Shown here: positions 26,233-34,057 of the stretch, piece by piece
Numbering within the stretch: position 1 is the first letter of the stretch
Layout: the number at the start of each line of letters is the position of its first letter
From: Agathobacter sp.
GTDB lineage: Bacteria; Bacillota; Clostridia; Lachnospirales; Lachnospiraceae
Direction: 5' to 3'
Length of the DNA stretch: 64,000 nucleotides
Assembly (NCBI GenBank): GCA_022769125.1
Contig: JALEKN010000060.1
Coordinates: 1-64,000 of the forward strand
Translations under genes and position numbers: made by a program
The notes under the pieces: generated by a model
What the model was told of the DNA's origin: nothing
The model's input: only the letters and a program-made list of their open reading frames with translations
Databases searched by the model: none

Positions 26233-26322
26233 GATTGCAACCGGCTGTCATAGCCTGTCCTATTTACTTCTTTCAGACCTTAGACCCATCTGGCTTTGTG
26301 TCCCCGTTTTTCAGCGGGTTTA
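26233..26322 (-). promoter_or_regulatory. c-di-GMP-I (GEMM-I) riboswitch aptamer
   Basis: Read on the minus strand the sequence shows the GEMM-I landmarks in order: GGGGACACAAAGCC, a GGGTCTAAGG segment, then GGACAGGCTATGACAGCCGG and TTGC. The GCAAAGCC-like strand, the CTAAGG segment and the ATGACAGCCGGTTGC segment are the conserved core that binds cyclic di-GMP. A consensus promoter lies just upstream and a terminator downstream, then the hybrid histidine kinase. This class is known to control motility and surface genes in Clostridia. Confidence 0.85.
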
Positions 26323-26345
26323 CTAAATATTTGATTGATGTAATG

Positions 26346-26374
26346 ATTATACTCGCGCGGTTTTGTGGTGTCAA
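26346..26374 (-). promoter_or_regulatory. consensus sigma-A promoter of the riboswitch-kinase transcript
   Basis: On the minus strand TTGACA, 17 bases, TATAAT: a perfect match. Transcription would start near 26339, about 17 bases before the aptamer. Confidence 0.9.
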
Positions 26375-26384
26375 TAATGAAAAA

Positions 26385-26819
26385 TCACTTCATTTGCTGA
26401 ATGCGCTCGTTCATCCTCTCCGCCTCTTTTCGGTAATAGCACATGAAAAGTGCCCGAAGGATAAACGCCACTCCAATCTGAATTGCCGCGATCATAATTC
26501 CTTGGAAAACAGATCTGGCACCACCCAACCAGCCGACGGCATAAGCAACGATCGTGTATACCACGCACCCGATTCCCATGTGGATCAGTACCCGGATCGG
26601 CATTGGCAGATTGTCTTTTTGGTATACGACAGATGGGAGTCCAAATCCCAAGCCTACCACAATACAGCCTGCGACCATCTTCGTAAACCGATAATTATCC
26701 AAACTGAAATTCCCACCGTATGCAATATCAAAAACAATTCCTGTCAGGCAAAAGATCGCCAGTGCACCTCCGATACTCATAATCGTAGCGCTGATCATAT
26801 TTTTCGTTATCTCTTTCAT
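26385..26819 (-). CDS. DUF3021 membrane protein, partner of the LytTR regulator
   Basis: 144 aa from the ATG behind AGGAGGAGAGGAACA. Four membrane helices are visible: about 8-32, 45-65, 78-100 and 105-125, and a charged tail (YYRKEAERMNERIQQMK). DUF3021 proteins are paired with LytTR-type regulators, as in the HdrRM and BrsRM systems of streptococci, where the membrane protein restrains the regulator. The same pairing is seen here, with the regulator gene 13 bases upstream, so an anti-regulator role is inferred. Confidence 0.8.
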   Translation of the reverse strand: MKEITKNMISATIMSIGGALAIFCLTGIVFDIAYGGNFSLDNYRFTKMVAGCIVVGLGFGLPSVVYQKDNLPMPIRVLIHMGIGCVVYTIVAYAVGWLGGARSVFQGIMIAAIQIGVAFILRALFMCYYRKEAERMNERIQQMK

Positions 26820-26832
26820 TGTTCCTCTCCTC

Positions 26833-27270
26833 CTATAATCCAAGATATTTTTTGAATTGTGGCAGATACCTTCTTGACACATAATCCTTGCATCCATTCT
26901 TTAATTTCAAAAGAAGGGTTCCGCTAAATCCGCTCTCAACACTATCCATATAAGATAAGTTTACCAGTGTGGATTTTGATATCTGCATAAACTGCTTCCC
27001 CAACTGCTGTTCCAATTCATAAAGCCGCTTTCTGGATCGGTAACTTCGGTCTTTTCCGTAAATGACCGTATCTCCATTCTCCACCCTGACCATGTATATT
27101 TCCTTCGGCAGCAAAATAATGATGTCCTTTTCATTCTGCAGGGCTGTGACCGGACTTTCGTTTAAACTGAATCCATCGATCACACGCTGGATCTCGTCTG
27201 TCATCCTGTCCGTATAAATAATGGCGTATGGTTCTTTGTATTCCGTCGAAAGCTCTACGCTTACTTTCAT
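26833..27270 (-). CDS. LytTR family DNA-binding regulator
   Basis: 145 aa from the ATG at 27270 (GGAGAA upstream). The N-terminal 40 residues have no receiver domain; the rest is a LytTR DNA-binding domain with EIYMVRVENGDTVIYG, SYRSRKRLYELEQQLGKQFMQISKSTLVNLSYM, and a C-terminal KDYVSRRYLPQFKKYLGL. Such stand-alone LytTR proteins are regulated by a membrane partner rather than phosphorylation. Followed by the DUF3021 gene; the two likely form an autoregulated operon. Confidence 0.85.
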   Translation of the reverse strand: MKVSVELSTEYKEPYAIIYTDRMTDEIQRVIDGFSLNESPVTALQNEKDIIILLPKEIYMVRVENGDTVIYGKDRSYRSRKRLYELEQQLGKQFMQISKSTLVNLSYMDSVESGFSGTLLLKLKNGCKDYVSRRYLPQFKKYLGL

Positions 27271-27465
27271 GTTTGATTCTCCTTTCGCTTCGTTGAGGAC
27301 ATCATACAATATCTTAAACACCTTGTCCCACATTTCGCGATAAGTGGCAAAAAACAGAAGGTAAACTGCAACACCCCGGAGCTAATGCTCATGTACGGTA
27401 AAGTATCACAACAATTTGATAGACAGCAGTCCGCTACTCCGTATAATGTATTGTAGCAAAAGCTT

Positions 27466-27530
27466 GTAAAGGAAACTTGACAAACATATCATCACAAATT
27501 ATAATAAGGAATGTAAAGGAACCTTGTCAA
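27466..27530 (+). promoter_or_regulatory. promoter and twin operators of the XRE gene
   Basis: TTGACA (27477-27482), 17 bases, TATAAT (27500-27505) is a perfect sigma-A promoter. Two near-identical 18-base sites, GTAAAGGAAACTTGACAA (27466-27483) and GTAAAGGAACCTTGTCAA (27513-27530), overlap the -35 and lie just past the -10, starting 47 bases apart. This is what is expected of an autorepressor binding both sites. Confidence 0.8.
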
Positions 27531-27546
27531 GCGGAGGTAATAGTAT

Positions 27547-27762
27547 TTGGAAAACAGGGTTGAGGAATTGAGAAAAGGATTAGACATGAGCCAAGAAGAA
27601 TTTGCAAAGGCACTTAAAGTTTCAAGGCAAACTGTTAGTTCAATAGAAACAGGGAAATATAATCCGTCTTTGGAATTAGCCTTTGCAATTTCACATTTTT
27701 TTGGTAAGCAAATTGAGCAAATTTTTATCTATGAGCGAGGTGCAGAACATGAAAAAAAGTAA
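27547..27762 (+). CDS. XRE family repressor (small, YozG-like)
   Basis: 71 aa, a single helix-turn-helix: MSQEEFAKALKVSRQTVSSIETGKYNPSLELA (about 14-45). TTG start behind GCGGAGG. Such small regulators are normally followed by a gene for a short membrane protein in the same operon; here that gene starts inside the last codons but is cut short (see next entry). The twin operators and perfect promoter suggest autoregulation. Confidence 0.85.
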   Translation: MENRVEELRKGLDMSQEEFAKALKVSRQTVSSIETGKYNPSLELAFAISHFFGKQIEQIFIYERGAEHEKK

Positions 27763-27862
27763 TTTAATTACGGGGATAATATATGTGCTGTTTGGTATGG
27801 CTTGTTTAAGCGTCGCGTTGTTAAATGAAACCTTCCATTTCCATCTGCAAATGGGTGAATGA
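27749..27862 (+). pseudogene. truncated membrane protein, partner of the XRE gene
   Basis: The reading begins MKKSNLITGIIYVLFGMACL, the first membrane helix of the small membrane proteins that accompany such XRE genes, and overlaps the XRE stop. After LLNET the frame enters sequence that is the 3' end of a fic gene on the other strand (from about 27831) and stops at 27862. Only about 28 native residues remain. Confidence 0.65.
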
Positions 27863-28397
27863 ATACAAACTCATAATGAAATACGGCTGACATTATAAGA
27901 GGGTGTACTTTTCCTTCATTTCTCTTAACCCAGGATAACAGATCTTTCATCAAGCCATTTACCAGATGTAGTGGTGGTGCGACAAATATGCATTGCTCTC
28001 CCGAAAAAACGCCTTCCTCGCCTTTACGAAATTCTCCTGACTCGCTCACAATCCGGTTAGTCATTATCGCATGGACTTTTTTAAGTTGGGAAATACTGGT
28101 GGGGTCTATTTCAGGTATCTTTTCATAAGCTACGTATGCATTTTTTACTTCCTGTATCTCTTTTTGGTCACCCAAAACGAACTGACCATTGATAACATCC
28201 CTTACCTCTGACAAAGACAGCGAATTTGCTTCGATCTTCAGCGAAGAATGGATCGACTTAATACGGTTATTTCTTCTCAAATGCAGTCTGGTTTCCAATT
28301 CCTTATAACTACTTATCCTGCCAACCTTTTCGGATATGTCAGCAACAAGCTCAAGCATCTCATTTGAAATTGTATACGGCGGCTCATATCTGCTCAT
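27768..28397 (-). pseudogene. Fic domain protein, C terminus lost
   Basis: 209 codons. The N-terminal Fic_N-like part (RYEPPYTISNEMLELVADISEKVGRIS) and the core are present up to the motif HPFADGNGR, the active-site signature of Fic AMPylases. Right after it the expected MGRLWQT-type sequence is missing: the frame runs into the antisense of the truncated membrane gene (from about 27831 downward) and ends after 20 odd residues. The second half of the active-site motif and the last 100 or so residues are lost, so it is unlikely to work. Confidence 0.8.
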
Positions 28398-28507
28398 TTA
28401 TACCACTCCATCTTGCTTATTATCTTGCTTATTATCTTACCCAAATTCCTATATAATATCAATATTTTTATCCGTCATAAATTAGATTTATGTTTGTAAG
28501 TTGTTCG

Positions 28508-29815
28508 TTATCTAGCTCTTTTCCGGAGATATACCAGAACAACAGCCAGACACTCGATGCCGTAAACGCTCCAGAAAATAGCACGCCGGGCTGCAGCGGT
28601 CTGCTCAGCCTCCTTGAGATCCTGCCGGGTGCATACCGTGATCGGAAGAACAGTTCCATCTTTTGCAGGATACCGGATGGTAACGACATTCTTGTTGCGA
28701 GCCACATACTCGCAGACCACGTTGCCGTTCCTGTCCTCCAGCCTGCACGTCAAAGCCTCCTCCTCGCTGATCTCGTTGCCATTCTGATCGTAATAGGTGC
28801 CTGCGCCGCTGTCCTCACCGACAACCTCCACTGCATCACCGTATGATTTCGCCTCATATTCATAATCCGCCGAAATGTCCTGCTCCATATATTCGATGAA
28901 GCTGTCGTAATCCTCAAATGTCGTGCCTTTCATAAGGCTGAACGGTTCCGCGATCCAGATAGAAGTGGTAAGCTGTTCCGCCACAAACGTTACTGCCAAC
29001 AGTGCGATCAGCACGATCGCGCAGTTGCGTTTCAGCTTATGATTGTGCTGATAAGCAGAAAGTTCTTCTCCGGACAGCGTGTATGTGCCTCTTTTTATAA
29101 GGGCGGCATTGAAAAAATACAACACGATGGCGTAGATCAGCAGACATACCGCAGCACCTACCGCACCCCAAGTGAGCATACTGCCGGCTTCAAGCCCAAG
29201 GTTTGCGCCAACCAGAAGCATCGGAGCGCAAAAGCCGATAAAGACAACCGCCAAGCCGATCGATTTCTGTGCCAGGCAGATAACTTTTCTCTTGTATCCG
29301 GAAAGCATTTCCTCGTCCAACCCTGCATCCTCCACACTTAAAAATGCCCGGTTTACGAATATTGCCTGACAGACTATGCTTGCGGCAAAAAAGAGCATTC
29401 CAATGAAAAAACCCAACACCGCCTTTAAAAATGCCAGATTGCAGATCAGCGCAACGATCAGACCAACCGCCGAAATTCCCATCGCGATATAGGAGCAGTT
29501 TATATACTGCGTCAACGTTGACTTTAGCAGGCGCTGGCGCTGTTTTTCTGCCTTCGGCGTCGTCTCGTCCGCGTTCTCCGATGCTTCGGCGCGCTCTGTC
29601 GGTGATTTCCGTTCCCCGCGGAGCAATTCGTCGCAGGTCACACCAAAGATCTCCGCAATGATTGGGATTACCGCCAGATCCGGTGCGCCGTCGTTTCTCT
29701 CCCACCGGCTGACCGTCTTGTCTGATACATTCAGGCGATCCGCCAGCTCCTTCTGTGTCATGCCATTTGCTTTTCGTAGTGCGGCAATGAAGCCGCCGAT
29801 CGTTCTCTTTTCCAT
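28508..29815 (-). CDS. XRE regulator fused to a membrane domain
   Basis: 435 aa from the ATG behind GGAGGAGG (an ATG six bases earlier is too close to that site). Residues about 5-60 are a helix-turn-helix (MTQKELADRLNVSDKTVSRWERNDGAPDLAVIP). About 105-255 hold four to five membrane helices, a further helix is at about 278-298, then an outside loop (QDISADYEYEAKSYGDAVEVV and a YYDQNGNEISEEEA stretch), and a final helix near the C terminus. A membrane-tethered transcription factor that probably senses an outside signal; its targets are unknown. Monocistronic. Confidence 0.8.
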   Translation of the reverse strand: MEKRTIGGFIAALRKANGMTQKELADRLNVSDKTVSRWERNDGAPDLAVIPIIAEIFGVTCDELLRGERKSPTERAEASENADETTPKAEKQRQRLLKSTLTQYINCSYIAMGISAVGLIVALICNLAFLKAVLGFFIGMLFFAASIVCQAIFVNRAFLSVEDAGLDEEMLSGYKRKVICLAQKSIGLAVVFIGFCAPMLLVGANLGLEAGSMLTWGAVGAAVCLLIYAIVLYFFNAALIKRGTYTLSGEELSAYQHNHKLKRNCAIVLIALLAVTFVAEQLTTSIWIAEPFSLMKGTTFEDYDSFIEYMEQDISADYEYEAKSYGDAVEVVGEDSGAGTYYDQNGNEISEEEALTCRLEDRNGNVVCEYVARNKNVVTIRYPAKDGTVLPITVCTRQDLKEAEQTAAARRAIFWSVYGIECLAVVLVYLRKRAR

Positions 29816-29987
29816 AGTCATCCTCCTCCCGGATATGCAAAGCTGTTTTCGTTTTCACCTTGATTCTACGTTTCCGAGGGTGAGAATACCACCCAAAAGG
29901 CTTGGAATCTCTCTCATATTCCGGGAATTACATGATCATGCTTCCGCAGATTGTAACTGTTTTCAAAATCATTGCCTCCGTATGGTT

Positions 29988-30470
29988 TTATTTATGCCTG
30001 TATTTATTCAGTACCGCGTTCGGGATATGGCAGTAACTGCAATCCTCCGGAAATCGCTCCAGATGGTGCTGATGCTCCTCGGCGCTTCTGACATAATTGG
30101 TTAATGGCAGCACTTCTACGACAATTTTATCCCGATCTTCCCGCTGTTCGATAAAATTTCTGGCTTCTTCAAGATGCGCCGTAGATGTACTGTATATTCC
30201 GGTTCTATACTTTTTCCCGACATCAACGCCTTGCTTGTTAAGGCTGTACGGATCAATTATTTCAAAGAGATGCCCCATAAGGTCTGTGATCGTGGTTGCC
30301 TTTTCATCAAAGATAACCTTCACGCATTCCGCATATCCATCATACTCACCGTCCAGAGAGTTTGTTTTTCCGTTGGCTCTTCCTGCCTCAGTCATTTGAA
30401 CGCCCGGCAGGCTATCAAAAAAGTGCTGCACGCCCCAAAGGCAGCCACCGGCTATGTATACTGTTTCCAT
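29988..30470 (-). CDS. msrA: peptide methionine sulfoxide reductase MsrA
   Basis: 160 aa. The active-site motif is GGCLWGVQHFF (usually GCFWG), with the nucleophile Cys at about 10. MsrA motifs EYDGYAECVKVIFDE, DPYSLNKQGVDVGKKYRTGIY and the C-terminal AEEHQHHLERFPEDCSYCHIP follow. It reduces the S form of methionine sulfoxide in proteins. The C-terminal Cys-x-x-Cys may act in resolving the disulfide. The Leu for Phe change in the active site is conservative. Confidence 0.9.
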   Translation of the reverse strand: METVYIAGGCLWGVQHFFDSLPGVQMTEAGRANGKTNSLDGEYDGYAECVKVIFDEKATTITDLMGHLFEIIDPYSLNKQGVDVGKKYRTGIYSTSTAHLEEARNFIEQREDRDKIVVEVLPLTNYVRSAEEHQHHLERFPEDCSYCHIPNAVLNKYRHK

Positions 30471-30536
30471 ATTTTTCTATCCTCGTCTCCGTTAAAGTAT
30501 CTAAGTCATGAAGCGTTGCTTTTTTATAAATCAAAT

Positions 30537-31082
30537 TCATAATACCAGCCTCATGTATACAAGCTCCTGCGCACCGGAATATTTCGAGATAAATCCAAGC
30601 GGGTTGCGCCCATACTCCACAAACCCAATGTTTTTGTACATATTGATCGCTCTCTCATTATCTGCGACAACCTCCAGTTCCAGCTGCTTGTATCCTGCAT
30701 TTTTGGCGCATTGCACACAGGCGTTCATGATCTTTTTGCCGATGCCAACTCCCCAATATGCCTTTACGACATCAACACCAAATTCCGCGCGGTGTCTGAC
30801 TTTGTACTTATTGCCAACGGCAGAAACGCTTGCTGTGGCAACAATTTTGTCGTTTATGACAGCTAACAGCATTACTTCGTTATCGCTCTCGGCTACTTTC
30901 CGGAGATATTCGCTCTCGCTTTTTGAATCAAATTTATGCTCTTCCGGGTAGGAACGCAGATAATCCGACTCGCTGTGTGTCACCACGAACAGCTCCGACA
31001 TTGCAGGACCATCTTCATAAACGGCATTTCGTATTATGCAGTCTTGCCCGTTTTTTAGGACTACTTTTTCTTTATATTGCAT
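30537..31082 (-). CDS. GNAT family N-acetyltransferase
   Basis: 181 aa from the ATG behind AAGGAG. Acetyl-CoA-binding motif A is seen in VVKAYWGVGIGKKIMNACVQCAKNAGYKQLELEVVADNERAINMYKNIGF (about 113-162). The N-terminal RNAVYEDGPAMSEL matches ribosomal-protein or small-molecule acetyltransferases. The substrate cannot be told. It lies 22 bases after the methyltransferase gene on the same strand, so they are probably co-transcribed. Confidence 0.85.
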   Translation of the reverse strand: MQYKEKVVLKNGQDCIIRNAVYEDGPAMSELFVVTHSESDYLRSYPEEHKFDSKSESEYLRKVAESDNEVMLLAVINDKIVATASVSAVGNKYKVRHRAEFGVDVVKAYWGVGIGKKIMNACVQCAKNAGYKQLELEVVADNERAINMYKNIGFVEYGRNPLGFISKYSGAQELVYMRLVL

Positions 31083-31104
31083 TTTGTTCTCCTTCCGGCA
31101 AATT

Positions 31105-31869
31105 CTATTTCGGCTTGCGCAGCACCAATAAAAAGCGATGGATCTCTCCTTCCACACAACCGTTTTGCTCTAAAATCTGTTGCGCATACAGCAGTCTGTC
31201 CTTGCATTTATCCACAGAAAAGTCGGGAAATTCCCACTCTATAATATGTGCAGACCAGACAAGCGCACCTATATCGAAAAATTTGATCGGTCTGAAGCAT
31301 TCCTGCGCATCCAGAATTTCAAAACCGGCATCGCAAAACTGTCTGCTTACGATGTCCAGATACTGTTCCGGGAATGGAAGCTCCGTTTTACCTAAGAGAA
31401 GTTCCACCAATTCACGATCATTTTCAGCTCCCACCTGTTCGGTGATAAAAATTCCTCCGCCTTTCAAAACGCGATGTACTTCTTTTGCATTAAAATCCCC
31501 ATGACGGTTGATGACAATGTCAAATTCAGAATCATCAAATGGCAGCGGATCTCTTCCGTCGCCCGCGCGGAAATCAATTCCAAGCGGCAGTAAGGTCTCT
31601 CTGCATAACTGAACATTTGGGGGATAGGCTTCGGTCGCACATGTCTTTTCATAAGGATGGCAGAGTGATAACAGAAATTCGCCGCCACCTGTGTCGATGT
31701 CCAGCAATTTCATTTCCGGCTTTAGGTAATCTTGTATGATATGCTGATAGCTCCAAGGCAAGTCCGATTCTTCCGTATATATTCCCTCGATATGCGCAAA
31801 GTCCCACCCGTGGATATGTGCAATGCTTTCTTCTCTTTTCCAAATATTTATAAGTTCGTTTTCTTTCAT
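31105..31869 (-). CDS. SAM-dependent methyltransferase
   Basis: 254 aa from the ATG behind AAAGGAG. SAM-binding motif I is MKLLDIDTGGGEFLLSL (about 53-69), followed by an acidic residue in TEAYPPN and PFDDSEFDIVINRHGDFN as motif II. GGGIFITEQVG marks the next strand. A class I methyltransferase of unknown substrate, of the small-molecule type. First gene of a pair with the acetyltransferase; a palindromic leader precedes it. Confidence 0.85.
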   Translation of the reverse strand: MKENELINIWKREESIAHIHGWDFAHIEGIYTEESDLPWSYQHIIQDYLKPEMKLLDIDTGGGEFLLSLCHPYEKTCATEAYPPNVQLCRETLLPLGIDFRAGDGRDPLPFDDSEFDIVINRHGDFNAKEVHRVLKGGGIFITEQVGAENDRELVELLLGKTELPFPEQYLDIVSRQFCDAGFEILDAQECFRPIKFFDIGALVWSAHIIEWEFPDFSVDKCKDRLLYAQQILEQNGCVEGEIHRFLLVLRKPK

Positions 31870-31913
31870 CGTAGCTACTCCTTTTTGAATGTTATTTTTA
31901 TACATCAATTAAA

Positions 31914-31982
31914 GGTGCAGCCAACCTGACAACATCATAAAATAACCTCGGTACAACCTGTTGCCAGATTTACAACTGCACC
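31914..31982 (-). promoter_or_regulatory. inverted repeat in the methyltransferase leader
   Basis: GGTGCAG (31914-31920) pairs with CTGCACC (31976-31982), 55 bases apart, with further partial pairing (ACTCGG/CCGAGG on the minus strand). It lies 45-113 bases before the methyltransferase ATG. No known riboswitch core was recognised. The rest of 31870-32052 shows nothing else. Confidence 0.3.
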
Positions 31983-32052
31983 GAGTAGTTACCTCGAATA
32001 AGCCTCATCTTGTGAGTTCACCGCCTTTCAAATTATGCCATATCAATATACC

Positions 32053-32108
32053 AAAAAGCAGCGCCCGCTGAGGTTGTTTGTAAAACACCCCGGTTGACGC
32101 TGCTTTTA
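32053..32108 (-). terminator. terminator after glgB
   Basis: AAAAGCAGCG (left) pairs with CGCTGCTTTT (right); inner GAGGTTG/CCGGTTG can pair in part. It lies 29 bases after the glgB stop. Confidence 0.65.
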
Positions 32109-32136
32109 CTCATATTCTGATTATCCAGAGCTTTAT

Positions 32137-34041
32137 TTAAAACTTAAATACCGCTACGCCATATGCCGGAAGCGGATATGCAAAAGAGTACTCCCTGCCA
32201 TCGCATGGACTCTTCTGGGCCTTATAAGTCGTTGGGCGGTCTTCATCCGCACCACCAAACTTCTTGTCCTCGCTGTTTAAGATCAGCTTGTAGCTCTTTT
32301 TCTTTGGAACGCCGACGCGGTACTCCAAGCGCTCCACCGGAGTGAAGTTGATCACAAACAACAGATTGTTCTGACCGTCCTTGCTCTTTCTTACGAAGCT
32401 GAAGATACTTCTGTCACAATCGTCAGCGTTAATCCACTCAAATCCTGCCCAGCTGGTGTCCTGCTCATACATACATGGATTGTTCTTGTAGATATGCAGC
32501 AGCTCTTTCACCCAATCCTGGATCTTCTTGTGATTCGGGTTCTCAAGGAGATACCAGTCCAGCTCTCTTGCCTCGCTCCACTCCTGCGCCTGCGCGAAAT
32601 CCTGTCCCATGAACAGAAGCTTCTTGCCGGAATGTCCCATCATAAAGGCATATCCCGCCATCAGGTTCTTGAACTTATCCCCTTCAAGTCCCGGCATCTT
32701 GTTGAGCATGGAACATTTTAAGTGAACGACCTCATCATGGGAAAGTACCAGAATATACTTCTCGCTCTCATTGTAGCTCATTGCAAAGGTCATCTTATTG
32801 TGGTTATTCTTGCGGAAATATGGATCAAGCTTCATATAATCCAAAAAGTCATGCATCCAGCCCATATTCCACTTGTAGGAGAAGTTCAGACCATCCTCCT
32901 CAACCTTGCCGGTTACCTTCGGCCATGCGGTCGATTCCTCCGCGATCATGACAACGCCCGGATTTCTTCCGAGGATCAGTGTATTGATATGCTTAAAGAA
33001 CTCGATTGCCTCAAGATTCTTGTTGCCACCGTATATATTCGGAATCCACTGTCCGTTCTCCTTGCCGTAGTCCAGATAGAGCATAGATGCAACTGCATCC
33101 ACACGAAGTCCGTCAATATGATAATTCTCTACCCACATCAGAGCGCTTCCAATCAGGAAGTTCTTAACTTCTGTGCGTGAATAATCGAAAATCTTCGTAC
33201 CCCAATCCGGATGTTCTCCCTTGCGCGGGTCGGCATACTCAAAAAGTGCTGTACCGTCAAACTCCGCAAGACCGTGTGCATCCTTCGGGAAATGTGCCGG
33301 AACCCAATCCAGAATTACGCCGATCTTGTTCCTGTGGCATTCATTTACAAAGTATGCAAAATCCTTTGGTGTGCCGTAGCGGGAAGTCGGTGCATAGTAC
33401 CCGGTAACCTGATATCCCCAGGAACCATCAAACGGATACTCGGAAATTCCCATAAGTTCGATGTGCGTGTGTCCCATCTCCTTCACATAGGAGATCAGTG
33501 ATTTCGCCAGCTCACGGTATGTATAGAAGCCCTCGTCATCACGGCCCGGATGGCGCATCCATGACCCCGGGTGTACCTCGTAGATTGACATCGGCTGTGC
33601 ATATATATCTTCCTTTGCAGCCTCCGCACGTGACTTCAGCCATACTGAGTCGGACCATTTAAAATGACTGATGTCCGTTACCACAGAAGCGGTTCCCGGC
33701 CGAAGCTCCGCATAGTTTGCAAACGGGTCTGCCTTGTACAGCTTCCTTCCGTCCGGCGTATAGATCAGGAATTTGTAGAGGTCGCCCTCTTTTACCCCTG
33801 GAATAAATAGTTCGTATACACCCATGCTCTCCGGCTGTACACGCTTCATCCAATGCTCACTCTCGTTCCAGCCGTTGAAATCACCGATAACAGCTACGCT
33901 TGCAGCATGCGGTGCCCATACGTTAAAAATTACTCCCTTTTTTCCATCTACAGTTGCAAGATGTGCGCCCATCTTGCGGTAGATGTCATAATGTGTGCCC
34001 TGTCCAAACAGGTAGCAGTCCATCTCTGTAAAATTATTCAT
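32137..34041 (-). CDS. glgB: 1,4-alpha-glucan branching enzyme GlgB
   Basis: 634 aa, the usual size. N-terminal CBM48 domain (about 20-110, VWAPHAASVAVIGDFNGWNE), then the GH13 barrel. Catalytic region: Asp in DGLRVDAVASMLYLDYG, Glu in VVMIAEEST, Asp in VLSHDEVVH. The C-terminal beta domain ends at PAYGVAVFKF. It makes alpha-1,6 branches in glycogen. AAGGTGGAGGGG precedes the ATG. It follows the TPR/ATPase gene by 16 bases, so the two form an operon; other glycogen genes are not in the window. Confidence 0.95.
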   Translation of the reverse strand: MNNFTEMDCYLFGQGTHYDIYRKMGAHLATVDGKKGVIFNVWAPHAASVAVIGDFNGWNESEHWMKRVQPESMGVYELFIPGVKEGDLYKFLIYTPDGRKLYKADPFANYAELRPGTASVVTDISHFKWSDSVWLKSRAEAAKEDIYAQPMSIYEVHPGSWMRHPGRDDEGFYTYRELAKSLISYVKEMGHTHIELMGISEYPFDGSWGYQVTGYYAPTSRYGTPKDFAYFVNECHRNKIGVILDWVPAHFPKDAHGLAEFDGTALFEYADPRKGEHPDWGTKIFDYSRTEVKNFLIGSALMWVENYHIDGLRVDAVASMLYLDYGKENGQWIPNIYGGNKNLEAIEFFKHINTLILGRNPGVVMIAEESTAWPKVTGKVEEDGLNFSYKWNMGWMHDFLDYMKLDPYFRKNNHNKMTFAMSYNESEKYILVLSHDEVVHLKCSMLNKMPGLEGDKFKNLMAGYAFMMGHSGKKLLFMGQDFAQAQEWSEARELDWYLLENPNHKKIQDWVKELLHIYKNNPCMYEQDTSWAGFEWINADDCDRSIFSFVRKSKDGQNNLLFVINFTPVERLEYRVGVPKKKSYKLILNSEDKKFGGADEDRPTTYKAQKSPCDGREYSFAYPLPAYGVAVFKF

Positions 34042-34057
34042 TTACCCCTCCACCTTA

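Noticed and set aside
31870-32000. T-box or SAM riboswitch before the methyltransferase
   Set aside because: No T-box sequence or SAM-riboswitch core could be recognised; only a simple inverted repeat is seen.
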